Of a DNA stretch of 11,518 bases, positions 1 through 6,979 are shown one piece after another (position 1 is the stretch's first letter; each line of letters starts with the position of its first letter). This DNA comes from an uncultured Eubacteriales bacterium (GTDB taxonomy: Bacteria > Bacillota > Clostridia > Christensenellales > CAG-138). The stretch spans positions 1 through 11,518 of the forward strand of contig UQOG01000059.1 in assembly GCA_900542615.1 (NCBI GenBank), read 5' to 3'. The translations under genes were made by a program, and so were the position numbers. The notes below the pieces were generated by a model. That model ran no database searches and had not been told where the DNA came from. It saw nothing but the letters and a program-made list of their open reading frames with translations.

Positions 1-55
1 CCAGCGGCCCGGGGGGGCGGCGGGCGCGCACAGCGCGCACAAAGCATGGGCGGGG
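1..55. repeat. Left copy of exact 55-bp terminal direct repeat
   Basis: These 55 bases are identical to the last 55 bases of the window (11464-11518). The repeat is GC-rich and contains a small inverted repeat, GCGCGC at 24-29 and 33-38 with loop ACA. It ends at the top of the left arm of the larger hairpin at 40-79. An exact terminal overlap means either a circular molecule of 11,463 bp or a k-mer-length overlap left by an assembler at a repeated sequence. The sequence alone cannot separate these. Confidence 0.97.
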
Positions 56-79
56 ACCTTTTGCCCCGCCCATGCTTTG
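40..79. repeat. 16-bp perfect stem-loop
   Basis: Bases 40-55 are the exact reverse complement of 64-79, with an 8-nt loop (ACCTTTTG, 56-63). The arm reads CAAAGCATGGGCGGGG. On the plus strand a short TTTT lies 2 nt beyond the stem (81-84), so it could act as a weak intrinsic terminator. It could equally be part of a dispersed palindromic element. The left arm is inside the 55-bp terminal repeat. Confidence 0.85.
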
Positions 80-108
80 GTTTTGCGGACCCCCTGGGCC
101 CGCAAAAC
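80..108. repeat. 9-bp stem-loop adjoining the previous hairpin
   Basis: GTTTTGCGG at 80-88 pairs perfectly with CCGCAAAAC at 100-108 around an 11-nt loop. It directly abuts the 40-79 hairpin, so the two form a tandem of stems. The function is unknown; it is probably part of the same intergenic element. Confidence 0.65.
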
Positions 109-231
109 GCCGCCGCCCCCCGGCGTGACCCAACGTCTCCCCCCTCCCCTTCGCCAGCGCGCCTCCGCCAGCCATACGGCGGTTGGATGGGGGCGCAGGA
201 AGGAAGGGGCGGACATGCGGGGGGCGGCGGC

Positions 232-280
232 GTTTGGCGGCCAGGGGGGGCCCTGCGGGCCGCCCCCTGGCCTGCCAAAC
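232..280. repeat. Large compound stem-loop
   Basis: GTTTGGC (232-238) pairs with GCCAAAC (274-280). GGCCAGGGGG (239-248) pairs with CCCCCTGGCC (263-272), leaving one bulged T at 273. The inner GGCCC (249-253) pairs with GGGCC (257-261). The structure has 22 base pairs in total. It sits right beside the terminator at 282-323, on the far side from mgtC, and may be a further terminator or a repeat-element palindrome. Confidence 0.75.
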
Positions 281-281
281 A

Positions 282-323
282 AAAGAGCGGGGCCCGGGGC
301 CAAAGGCCCGGGCCCCGCTCTTT
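282..323 (-). terminator. Intrinsic terminator downstream of mgtC
   Basis: A 17-bp perfect stem (282-298 with 307-323) encloses a GC-rich loop region. On the minus strand the stem is followed by TTTTGTTT (from about 284 down to 277), the U-tract expected of a factor-independent terminator. It lies about 100 nt beyond the mgtC stop codon, where the end of the leftward operon would be expected. On the plus strand only TTT follows, so minus-strand use is favoured. Confidence 0.7.
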
Positions 324-325
324 CA

Positions 326-340
326 GGACGCTTCGCGTCC
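326..340. repeat. Short perfect stem-loop
   Basis: GGACGC (326-331) pairs with GCGTCC (335-340) around loop TTC. It lies between the mgtC stop and the terminator at 282-323, so it would be in the 3' untranslated RNA. The function is unknown. Confidence 0.5.
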
Positions 341-421
341 CGCCGCGGGCTACAATCCTCTGACAGCCTCTCCTGCTAGTGCGCGAATATCGCTGTCCGC
401 GTAGGACCCGCGTAGGGCCGG

Positions 422-1111
422 TTAGAGTTCTTCCACATAGCCGATGCCGGGCATGGTTTTCACCGTGGTAACGATGTCGTCATGGTTGCAATTCTTCTGG
501 CCTTTGAGTGTGACGCTAAAGGCCAGGATGCCGTTATCGGAGGTGTTTTCCAAAAGGATCTGCAAATTGCTGGGTTCATAGTGCCGGTCCCGGACAAAGT
601 CCAGGAATTGGCCTACCGCCACGTTGTGTTTTAGTTCCACATACACCTCCACCTGCTTGGTTCGGCGGCGCATGCGAAAATCCAGCTCGTGGAGCAGGGT
701 CAGGATCACAAAGATGGCCACGCTACCCATGATGGACACGGCGTACAAGCCGATTCCCAGGGCCAGGCCCACGCAGGCGCTGGCCCAAAGGCCGGCGGCG
801 GTGGTCAGTCCCTTGATCTGATTCCGGGCGGTGACAATGATGGTGCCGGCGCCCAGGAAGCCGATGCCGCTGACCACCTGGGCGCCCATGCGCACCGGGT
901 CGCCCACGCCAAAGGCTTCGTAAACATATTGGTTGGTGAGCATGACGATACATGCCCCCAGGCATACCAGCATATAGGTGCGCAGGCCGGCGGGGCGGTT
1001 TTTCAGGCCCCGCTCCATGCCGATCATGCCGCCCAGCACAATGGCCATCAGGATCCGCAGGCCCGCCTCCAGGTAGGTGAATTCCCGGGCGGTCGTCATT
1101 ATTGCGTCCAT
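422..1111 (-). CDS. mgtC: MgtC/SapB family inner-membrane protein
   Basis: This 229-residue protein is a full-length MgtC/SapB member. The hydrophobic N-terminal half carries the family hallmarks: GMIGMERG (28-35), AGLRT (41-45), RMGAQVVSGIGFLGAGT (74-90) and KGLTTAAGLW (100-109), with helices at about 16-32, 46-60, 80-95, 104-124 and 128-142. Residues 152-229 look like the soluble ACT-like tail. Family members are tied to magnesium limitation, acid tolerance and, in Salmonella, control of the F-type ATP synthase; the role here is not shown. The ATG start is supported by GAGGT at 1121-1125, about 9 nt upstream. It begins 33 nt after the dppF stop with no hairpin between them, so it is probably the last gene of the transporter operon. 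The next ATG (codon 5) is less well placed. Confidence 0.93.
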   Translation of the reverse strand: MDAIMTTAREFTYLEAGLRILMAIVLGGMIGMERGLKNRPAGLRTYMLVCLGACIVMLTNQYVYEAFGVGDPVRMGAQVVSGIGFLGAGTIIVTARNQIKGLTTAAGLWASACVGLALGIGLYAVSIMGSVAIFVILTLLHELDFRMRRRTKQVEVYVELKHNVAVGQFLDFVRDRHYEPSNLQILLENTSDNGILAFSVTLKGQKNCNHDDIVTTVKTMPGIGYVEEL

Positions 1112-1144
1112 GGCCGGATCACCTCGTTTCTATGGAGCCGCCGA

Positions 1145-2095
1145 TTATCCATGGGTAAAGCAGGCGACGAAATGGTTCGGGGAGACTTCCTTGAGCTGGG
1201 GAATGCCTTTGCGACAGAACTCGTTGCATTCAAAGCACCGGTTGGCAAAGCGGCATTCATCCGGCAGGTTGACGGGGCTGGTGATCTCGCCTTTCAGGGA
1301 GATGCGTTGCCGCTTGTGGGAAAGGTCGGGCACGGGGATGGCGGAAAGCAGGGCCCGGGTATAGGGATGGATGGGGTTGTTGAACAGTTCTTCCGCCGGG
1401 GCCTTTTCCACGATGGAACCGAGATACATCACGGCGATCTCGTCGGAGAAGTGGTTCACCACGGAGAGGTCGTGGGTGATGAAGATATAGGTCAGGTGCA
1501 TCTTCTCCTGGAGGGTTTTCAGCAGGTTGAGGATCTGGGCCTGGATGGAAACGTCCAGGGCGGAGACCGGCTCGTCGCAAACGATGAGCTTGGGGCGCAT
1601 GGCCAGGGCCCGGGCGATGCCGATACGCTGGCGGCGGCCGCCGTCCAGCTCATGGGGATAGCTGTTGATCAGCCGTTCCGCCAGGCCCACGGTTTCCATC
1701 AATTCCAGGACCCGGTCCTCAATGGCGTGTTTATCCGTCAGGATGCGGTTGACCCGGATGGGTTCGGAGATGATCTGGTTGATGGTTTTTTTGGGGTCCA
1801 GGGAGGAGAAGGGGTCTTGGAAGATGATCTGCATATCCTTGCGGACATGGCGCATCTGGCCCTTGGACAGCTTGGTGATGTCCTTGCCCTGGAAAAAGAT
1901 CTCCCCGGAGGTGGGCTCGATCAAGCGGAGGATGGAACGGCCGGTGGTGGATTTGCCGCAGCCGGATTCCCCCACTAGGCCCAGGGTACGGCCCTCTTGC
2001 AGGTCAAAGCTGATGTCGTCCACCGCATGGAGCATTCCGCTGCCGGTTTTGAAGTATTTTTTCAGATGCCGGACTTCCAAAATATTTTCCGCCAT
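1145..2095 (-). CDS. dppF: Peptide ABC transporter ATPase subunit, DppF/OppF type
   Basis: This 316-residue nucleotide-binding subunit energises a peptide importer on the cytoplasmic face of the membrane. Visible motifs are Walker A GESGCGKST (42-50), Q-loop Gln93, signature LDGGRRQR (150-157), Walker B IVCDE (171-175) and H-loop His208. The first signature serine of LSGGQ is Asp here, which I recall as common in Firmicutes OppF-like proteins. The C-terminal oligopeptide domain has Cys281, 287, 290 and 294, the pattern now linked to an iron-sulfur cluster in related peptide importers. Its ATG shares one base with the dppD stop (TAATG), so translation is probably coupled. It pairs with DppD. 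The opp versus dpp naming cannot be settled from sequence. Confidence 0.95.
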   Translation of the reverse strand: MAENILEVRHLKKYFKTGSGMLHAVDDISFDLQEGRTLGLVGESGCGKSTTGRSILRLIEPTSGEIFFQGKDITKLSKGQMRHVRKDMQIIFQDPFSSLDPKKTINQIISEPIRVNRILTDKHAIEDRVLELMETVGLAERLINSYPHELDGGRRQRIGIARALAMRPKLIVCDEPVSALDVSIQAQILNLLKTLQEKMHLTYIFITHDLSVVNHFSDEIAVMYLGSIVEKAPAEELFNNPIHPYTRALLSAIPVPDLSHKRQRISLKGEITSPVNLPDECRFANRCFECNEFCRKGIPQLKEVSPNHFVACFTHG

Positions 2096-3102
2096 TATTC
2101 GTTCCCCCTTTTGATGTGGAATCCCGGCTGTTCATAGGCCAGGCAAGCAAACTGATGGGTGGGGCTGGCCTGCTGGAGTTGGGGCTGCCGTTCAAAGCAG
2201 GCCGGGGTGGCGTAATCGCACCGGGGGGCAAAGGCGCAGCCCTTGGGCAGGTTGGTGGGATCCGGCATGAGGCCCTTGATGGGCTTGAGCATGGCGGTGC
2301 GGTTTTTGATGTTGGGCAGGGAGTTGAACAGGCCCTCGGTATAGGGATGCAGGGTGTGGTTGAACACATCCTCCAGGGTGCCCTGCTCCACGATGCGGCC
2401 CGCGTACATCACCGCCACCGTGTCGCACACCTCCGCCACAATGCCCAAATCGTGGGTGATCATGATCATGGAGGTGTCGTACTTTTCCTTGAGCTCGCTC
2501 ATCAGCTCCAGCACCTGGGCCTGGATGGTCACATCCAGGGCGGTGGTAGGCTCGTCGGCGATGAGGAGCTTGGGGTTGCAGGCCAGGGCGATGGCGATCA
2601 CCACCCGCTGCTTCATGCCCCCGGAGAATTGATGGGGGTATTCGTTGGCCCGCTCCCCGGGGATGCCCACCAGTTCCAGCATTTGCTTGGCCCGCTCCAT
2701 GGCGGCGTTTTTATCCAGGCCCTCATGGAGCTGCAAGCTCTCGGCGATCTGCTCCCCCACGGTGAATACCGGGTTCAGGGCGGTCATGGGGTCCTGGAAG
2801 ATCATGGATACGTCCTTGCCCCGGACCTCGTCCATCTTGGCGGCGGGCAGGTTGAGGATATCCCGGCCTTCGATCATCAGCCGGTCGCACTCCACCACGC
2901 CCGGGGGATCCGGCACCAGCCGGAGAATGGCCAGGGCGGCGGTGGTTTTGCCTGCGCCGGTCTCCCCCACCAGGCCGATGGTTTGCCGGTAGCCCAGCTG
3001 CAGGTCGATGCCGTTGAGGGCGTGGACGACGCCGTCCTCGGTCTCATAGCGGACCACCAGGTTTTTTACATCCAGGATAAGTTGGTTTTTATCTTGGCTC
3101 AT
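2095..3102 (-). CDS. dppD: Peptide ABC transporter ATPase subunit, DppD/OppD type
   Basis: This 335-residue ATPase is the partner of DppF. It has Walker A GETGAGKT (46-53), Q-loop Gln103, a canonical signature FSGGMKQR (159-166), Walker B LLIADE (179-184) and H-loop His217. The C-terminal extension contains Cys289, 295, 302 and 320, matching the candidate iron-sulfur ligand set of the family. The ATG start has AAGGAGAG upstream, which overlaps the dppC stop codon; the gap to dppC is 13 nt. The length is typical. The binding site is canonical, unlike the Asp-containing signature of DppF, so the two ATP sites of the heterodimer may differ. Confidence 0.96.
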   Translation of the reverse strand: MSQDKNQLILDVKNLVVRYETEDGVVHALNGIDLQLGYRQTIGLVGETGAGKTTAALAILRLVPDPPGVVECDRLMIEGRDILNLPAAKMDEVRGKDVSMIFQDPMTALNPVFTVGEQIAESLQLHEGLDKNAAMERAKQMLELVGIPGERANEYPHQFSGGMKQRVVIAIALACNPKLLIADEPTTALDVTIQAQVLELMSELKEKYDTSMIMITHDLGIVAEVCDTVAVMYAGRIVEQGTLEDVFNHTLHPYTEGLFNSLPNIKNRTAMLKPIKGLMPDPTNLPKGCAFAPRCDYATPACFERQPQLQQASPTHQFACLAYEQPGFHIKRGNE

Positions 3103-3115
3103 AGGGTTTCTCTCC

Positions 3116-4000
3116 TTAGCGCTTCAGCTTGGGGTCCAGGGCGTCCCGCAGGCCGTCGCCGATCAGGTTCAGGGACAGCACCGTCACCATGATGGCCAGG
3201 CCCGGATACAAGGTCATATAGCTATAGTCCCGGATATAAGCCCGGCCGGCGGATAGCATACTGCCCCATTCCGGCGCCGGGGCGGGGACGCCCAGGCCCA
3301 GGAAGCTGAGCTGGGCCGCCGAAATGATGGCGGAGCCTACCCGGAGGGTAGCCTGGACGATGATCTGGGAAACGCAGTTGGGCAAAATATGGGTGGCGAC
3401 GATTTGCCATTCGGGCACGCCGATGGCCCGGGCGGATTCGATGTATTCCTCCCCTCGGATGGTGAGCACGGCGGCCCGGGCCACCCGGACGAAGGGGGCG
3501 GTGCTGGCGATGCCCACGGCCAGCATCAGGTTAAAGGTGCTCTTACCCAGGGCGGAGACCACGGCGATGGCCATGAGCACGCTGGGGATGGAGGAAAAGA
3601 TGTCGCAAACGCGCATGGTCACGTCCTCGAACACGCCGCCGATATAGCCGGCGGCAGCCCCCAGGGTCACCCCGAACACCAGGGCGAACATCACCGCGAT
3701 GATGCCCACCGCCAGGGAATAGCGGGCGCCGTAGCAGACCCGGGCGAAGATATCCCGGCCCATGTCGTCGGTGCCGAACCAGTGTTCCGCGGAGGGGGGC
3801 TGCATCCGCTCCTTGATGTTGTTGGCGATGACCTGGGTATCATAATCGAAGAAGTAGGGGGACCCCAGGGCCACCACGACGATGACCACCAACAGGATCA
3901 GGCCCATGATGGCGCCTTTGTTTTTGCGCAGCTGGTGCCAAATGCTTACAAAGGTGCTGCGCTTTTTATATTTTTGAGAAGCTCTTCCTATTTTTTCCAC
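3116..4000 (-). CDS. dppC: Peptide ABC transporter permease, DppC/OppC type
   Basis: This 294-residue integral membrane subunit forms the translocation pore with DppB. The N-terminal basic segment (about 1-28) and first helix (about 29-47) match the OppC N-terminal module. They are followed by the family motif HWFGTDDMGRDIF (73-85) and the BPD-type permease core, with helices at about 95-120, 140-163, 212-235 and 262-282. The EAA coupling loop is at about 186-208 (YIESARAIG), where the ATPases dock. The start codon is GTG at 4000; GAGGG just upstream overlaps the dppB stop and serves as ribosome binding site. Only 10 nt separate it from dppB. Confidence 0.95.
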   Translation of the reverse strand: MEKIGRASQKYKKRSTFVSIWHQLRKNKGAIMGLILLVVIVVVALGSPYFFDYDTQVIANNIKERMQPPSAEHWFGTDDMGRDIFARVCYGARYSLAVGIIAVMFALVFGVTLGAAAGYIGGVFEDVTMRVCDIFSSIPSVLMAIAVVSALGKSTFNLMLAVGIASTAPFVRVARAAVLTIRGEEYIESARAIGVPEWQIVATHILPNCVSQIIVQATLRVGSAIISAAQLSFLGLGVPAPAPEWGSMLSAGRAYIRDYSYMTLYPGLAIMVTVLSLNLIGDGLRDALDPKLKR

Positions 4001-4010
4001 GGTCCTGCCC

Positions 4011-4943
4011 TCACTTCATATATTGCGATTTGATGCGGGGGTCCACATAGGCGTACACGATATCGATGAGCAGGTTCACCACGGTAACCAGCATGGTGGT
4101 CATCACCAACGCGCCGGTCACGGTGGGGATATCCCGCTGGTCGATGGCGTCCACCACCAGCCGGCCCACGCCGGGCCAGGCAAATACCGTTTCCGCCAGC
4201 ACGGAGCCGCCCAGCACGTTGCTGAACTGGACGCCGAACACGGTGATGATGGGGATCAGGGCGTTGCGCAGGGCGTGCTTGCGGATGACCTTGCGTTCCG
4301 GCACGCCCTTGGCCCGGGCCATGCGCAGGTAATCCTGGCGGATCACGTCCAGCATGGAGGAGCGGGTAGATCGGGTCATAAAGGCGGCCAAGCCCGCGCC
4401 GATGGTAAAGGCGGGCAGGACGATGCTCAAGATGCCGTCCTCATAGCCTCCGGAGGGGAACCAGCCCAGCTTGAGGGAAAAGACGATGATCAGCAGCAGG
4501 CCCAGCCAGAAATTGGGCATGGACAGCCCCAGCAGGGCCAGGATCATGGAGACGGTATCCTTGATGGAATTCTGGTTGACCGCAGCCACGATTCCCAATG
4601 GGATGGAGATGCCCAGGGCCACGATCATGGTAACGGAGGCCAGCTTAAGGGTATTGGGCAGGCGGGTGAGATAGGTTTCCATCACGTCCCGCTTGGATAC
4701 GTAGGAGGTGCCCAGATCCCCCTGGAGCATCCCCTTGACGTAGTTGAAATACCGTTCCAAAAGGGAGCCTGTCAGGCCCATCTCCTCCCGGGCCGCCTGG
4801 ATCTCCTCCTCGGAGGCGTCGGCGCTGACCACGGAATACACCGGGTCGCCCTCGGCCACGTCCATGATGGCGAAGATGATGAAGGCCACGCTCAGCAGGA
4901 CGGGGATCAGCATAAGCAGGCGTTTGATGATGTATCGATGCAT
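4011..4943 (-). CDS. dppB: Peptide ABC transporter permease, DppB/OppB type
   Basis: This 310-residue permease has an N-terminal helix (about 9-27), a periplasmic segment including GDLGTSY (75-81), and further helices at about 101-124, 132-156, 171-190, 232-250 and 278-300. The EAA loop DYLRMARAKGVP (204-215) is the ATPase docking site, and FAWPGVGRL (254-262) is a family motif. The ATG start is preceded by AGGAGAG (4949-4955 on the complement), 5 nt away. It follows the binding-protein gene across a 149-nt gap filled with strong hairpins, so its expression may be lower than that of the binding protein. Confidence 0.95.
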   Translation of the reverse strand: MHRYIIKRLLMLIPVLLSVAFIIFAIMDVAEGDPVYSVVSADASEEEIQAAREEMGLTGSLLERYFNYVKGMLQGDLGTSYVSKRDVMETYLTRLPNTLKLASVTMIVALGISIPLGIVAAVNQNSIKDTVSMILALLGLSMPNFWLGLLLIIVFSLKLGWFPSGGYEDGILSIVLPAFTIGAGLAAFMTRSTRSSMLDVIRQDYLRMARAKGVPERKVIRKHALRNALIPIITVFGVQFSNVLGGSVLAETVFAWPGVGRLVVDAIDQRDIPTVTGALVMTTMLVTVVNLLIDIVYAYVDPRIKSQYMK

Positions 4944-4996
4944 AATAACTCTCCTGTAGGCGCATGGTGGATCCAGGCGATCCGGGGCGAGGGGCC

Positions 4997-5077
4997 GCCC
5001 GGGCCGGGGCCCGGGCTAGCTGGAAAAAGTGGCGCAAAGCCACTTTTTCCCAGCGGGGGCGCCCCTGGGGCGCCCCC
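4997..5077. repeat. Three consecutive stem-loops between binding-protein gene and dppB
   Basis: GCCCGGGCC (4997-5005) pairs with 5008-5016. GGAAAAAGTGGC (5022-5033) pairs perfectly with GCCACTTTTTCC (5039-5050) around GCAAA. GGGGGCGCCCC (5055-5065) pairs with 5067-5077, with an opened loop. On the minus strand these lie directly downstream of the binding-protein stop and upstream of dppB. In other transporter operons (for example malE-malF) such hairpins stabilise the upstream mRNA or partly terminate transcription, giving excess binding protein. That role is inferred here; no clear U-tract follows on the minus strand. Confidence 0.75.
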
Positions 5078-5092
5078 GGCCCATGGGCCGCT

Positions 5093-6721
5093 TTAGCCTT
5101 CCGGCAGGCAGATATAGCGGTAATCGTGCTTGGCGGTGCCGTTCCACTTCACCCCGCTCAGGCCCTTCTTCACGCCGATGTTGATGTAGGAGGTGGCCAC
5201 CGGCACGATGGGGACGATCTCGTTGAGGTATTGCTCGATCTCGTTATACATCTGTTCCCGCTTGGCCACGTCCTGCTCCACCAGGGCGTCGTCGATCATC
5301 TGGTTGAATACGGGGTCCTTCATATTGGCCCGGTTGGAGCCGTTCTTCTTGAGCACCCCGTCCTCCTCAAAGGAGCCGAACTGGTTGCGGAGGGTGAAGT
5401 CCGTGCCCAGGTTGTCGGTGAACTGGTACAGGCACAGGTCATAGTCCAGGGCCGCGTCGTTGAGGATGCCCTTGAGGGCCGCGGTTTCCAGCTTGATCAG
5501 CTCCAGGCCGATGCCGATCTCCGCCAGGTCCGCCTGGAGCACCAGGGCCATGTTCTCCTTGGCGGTGCCGTTGTAGATGATGCGGAAGTTCAGGTCCCCG
5601 GGCTTATAGGGGGACAGGGCCAGCTCCGCCTTGGCCTTTTCCAGATCGTATTCATAGGGTACCAGGTCGTCATACCAGCCGAACTGGCCCCGGTTGATCC
5701 AGTGGTCGTGGACAAAGCCTTCCCCGTTGTAGCCCACCTGGATCATGGATTCCTTATCCGTGGCATAGGCGATGGCCTTGCGCACATGCACGTCGTCCAG
5801 GCCCTCCCGCTCATCGTTGATGGCGATGTAAAGAAGCACGTAGTTGGGGATTTTGACCAGCTCCAGGTTGGGGTCGTCCTCGATATAGCCCAGGTCCGTG
5901 CTCAGGGGGTCGATGCAGACGTCGATCTCGCCGGTCTGCAGGGCGATCAGCCGGGAGGATTCCTCCTTGATCAGCCGGAACACGATCCGCCGGGTGGGGG
6001 CGGGCTCCCCATAGAAGCCGTCGTAGCGCACAAAGGAGATCTGGTCGCCGGGGATCCACTCTTCCACCATGTAGCGGCCGGTGCCGATCTCATAGCCGAA
6101 CTCGTCCTCGGTAACCAGCTTTTCGGATAGGATGGACATGCTCTGGTGGGCCAGCAGCAGGAGGAAGTCCTGGGAGGGCTTGCTGATGGTGACGCTGATG
6201 TGGGTATCGTCCACCACGTCTACGCTGGTGACCAGCTCCACCTTGGTCTTGGTGAAGGAGGATTCCTGGGCCCGGTCCAGTGTAAATTTCACGTCGCTGG
6301 CGGTGCAGGGGCTGCCGTCGGTAAAGGTGACGTTATCCGGGATCTCGAAGACGAAGGTGCAGCCGTCCTCGGAAACCGTCCAGCTCTTGGCCATGCCCGG
6401 GATCACCTCGTTGGTCTCCGGGTCCACCTCCACCAGGGTCTCATGGGTGAGGGTGAAGGCCATCATGTTGGCGTCCGTGTTGGAGCCCTGGGGGTCCAGG
6501 GTGGTGATGTCGTTGGCCACGCCGATGGTGATGGTGTCCTTATAGGCTGTGGCGCCCTGGCTTGCGGCCTCCCCTTCCGCAGGCGCAGCGCCTTCCGACG
6601 GCGCCTGGGCAGGGTCGTCCGCTGGTTGCGCCCCGTCCGCATAGGGGCCTTTGCAACCCACCACGCTCAGAACAAACAGGACGCATAGTGCCAACGCTAG
6701 GAATCGTTGCAGGGATTTCAT
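5093..6721 (-). CDS. Peptide-binding lipoprotein of ABC transporter (SBP family 5, DppA/OppA-like)
   Basis: This 542-residue extracytoplasmic solute-binding protein delivers peptide-like substrates to DppBC. The signal peptide runs from MKSLQRFLAL to a lipobox VVGC, with lipidated Cys23, so it is membrane-anchored. A flexible linker rich in Ala, Pro, Glu and Asp follows (24-60). The mature domain starts near TITIGV (63-68) and shows typical family 5 features: LDPQGSN (75-81), LVEVDPETNEVIPGMAKSW (96-114), FTDGSP (133-138) and VRKAIAYATDK (313-323). The open frame extends back to 7072, but the ATG at 6721 has a near-perfect AAAGGAGG and a proper signal sequence. The substrate could be di- or oligopeptides or another family 5 ligand such as nickel-chelates; peptide is favoured by the DppDF-type partners. 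Confidence 0.93.
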   Translation of the reverse strand: MKSLQRFLALALCVLFVLSVVGCKGPYADGAQPADDPAQAPSEGAAPAEGEAASQGATAYKDTITIGVANDITTLDPQGSNTDANMMAFTLTHETLVEVDPETNEVIPGMAKSWTVSEDGCTFVFEIPDNVTFTDGSPCTASDVKFTLDRAQESSFTKTKVELVTSVDVVDDTHISVTISKPSQDFLLLLAHQSMSILSEKLVTEDEFGYEIGTGRYMVEEWIPGDQISFVRYDGFYGEPAPTRRIVFRLIKEESSRLIALQTGEIDVCIDPLSTDLGYIEDDPNLELVKIPNYVLLYIAINDEREGLDDVHVRKAIAYATDKESMIQVGYNGEGFVHDHWINRGQFGWYDDLVPYEYDLEKAKAELALSPYKPGDLNFRIIYNGTAKENMALVLQADLAEIGIGLELIKLETAALKGILNDAALDYDLCLYQFTDNLGTDFTLRNQFGSFEEDGVLKKNGSNRANMKDPVFNQMIDDALVEQDVAKREQMYNEIEQYLNEIVPIVPVATSYINIGVKKGLSGVKWNGTAKHDYRYICLPEG

Positions 6722-6780
6722 AGGTTTTCCTCCTTTATCATTGTGCGCATCGCCGCGCGCGGGGTTGGGACAAATGAAAA

Positions 6781-6797
6781 GCCCGGTCCCTTCGGGC
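6781..6797 (-). promoter_or_regulatory. Possible attenuator-like hairpin in the leader of the binding-protein mRNA
   Basis: On the minus strand GCCCG and CGGGC pair across a 7-nt loop and are followed by TTTTCATTTG, a short U-rich tract, about 60 nt before the ATG at 6721. The upstream CCCCGGG offers a competing pairing. The stem is only 5 bp, so this may be a weak terminator, a stabilising leader hairpin, or chance. Confidence 0.3.
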
Positions 6798-6874
6798 AAG
6801 ATCCCGGGGTAATCGCCAAAGGTATTAGCCGAAGAAGTGGATAAATTATGAACGGGATGTGTCCTCTTGGTTTC

Positions 6875-6887
6875 ATTCTGGCAGAAT
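6875..6887. promoter_or_regulatory. 13-bp palindrome, possible operator
   Basis: ATTCTG-G-CAGAAT is a perfect inverted repeat with a single central base. It overlaps the candidate minus-strand -10. Its half-site resembles the ATTCTGC end of the nearby split repeat (6992-6998). It could be bound by the adjacent response regulator or by another dimeric factor. Confidence 0.4.
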
Positions 6888-6903
6888 TCCCCTGGTTTTT
6901 CAA
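6875..6903 (-). promoter_or_regulatory. Candidate promoter for the transporter operon
   Basis: On the minus strand TTGAAA (complement of 6898-6903) and CAGAAT (complement of 6875-6880) are separated by exactly 17 nt. The -35 matches the sigma-70 consensus at five of six positions and the -10 at four of six. Transcription would start near 6868, giving a leader of about 147 nt. An alternative -10, CATAAT at 6845-6850, lacks a good -35. A weak -10 overlapped by a palindrome, with a repeat directly upstream of the -35, would suit a regulated promoter. Confidence 0.4.
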
Positions 6904-6926
6904 TCTGCCGAGGCGGCAAATCCTGC
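6902..6926. repeat. Split direct repeat, promoter-proximal copy
   Basis: This copy reads AATCTGC, then a 6-nt insert CGAGGC, then GGCAAATCCTGC. Outside the insert it matches the distal copy at 6980-6998 in 18 of 19 bases. It also contains the inverted repeat TGCCG-AGG-CGGCA (6906-6918). It abuts the candidate minus-strand -35, centred near -46 from the predicted start, a usual position for an activator contacting sigma-70 polymerase. It is a candidate binding site for the response regulator. Confidence 0.5.
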
Positions 6927-6979
6927 GACGTATCGGAAAAAATTTCCGCTTTTTCACCGGAAATTTTTGCAAATCCCCG

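Larger units (their letters stand above)
1..421. other. Hairpin-rich non-coding region downstream of mgtC
   Basis: No convincing gene lies in these 421 bases. The short open frames here are Pro/Arg/Gly/Ala-rich, have no clear ribosome binding site, and run through perfect inverted repeats. The stretch holds successive stem-loops at 24-38, 40-79, 80-108, 232-280, 282-323 and 326-340. A short tandem repeat of CCGCGTAGG lies at 397-405 and 408-416, just beyond the mgtC stop codon. About 109-231 is GC-rich with no feature I can name. The region resembles a mosaic of intergenic repeat elements and terminators. Confidence 0.75.

Noticed and set aside
46..404. Overlapping short plus-strand open frames of 73-105 codons at the left end
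   Set aside because: They run through several perfect hairpins, lack ribosome binding sites and encode Pro/Arg/Gly/Ala-rich sequence. The region looks non-coding.
689..1978. Long plus-strand open frame of 429 codons opposite mgtC and dppF
   Set aside because: It is antisense to two genes with clear family motifs. Its product is rich in Gly, His, Asp, Gln and Val with no fold-like pattern, as expected from the complement of GC-rich coding DNA.
2116..3192. Plus-strand open frame of 358 codons opposite dppD
   Set aside because: It is a compositional shadow of dppD with low-complexity Gly/His/Gln content and no good ribosome binding site.
4023..5096. Plus-strand open frame of 357 codons opposite dppB
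   Set aside because: It is the shadow of a well-supported permease. It continues through the intergenic hairpins at 4997-5077, which a real gene would be unlikely to do.
4964..6130. Plus-strand open frame of 388 codons opposite the binding-protein gene
   Set aside because: It is antisense to a gene with signal peptide, lipobox and family motifs. The product has a biased composition and no recognisable domain.
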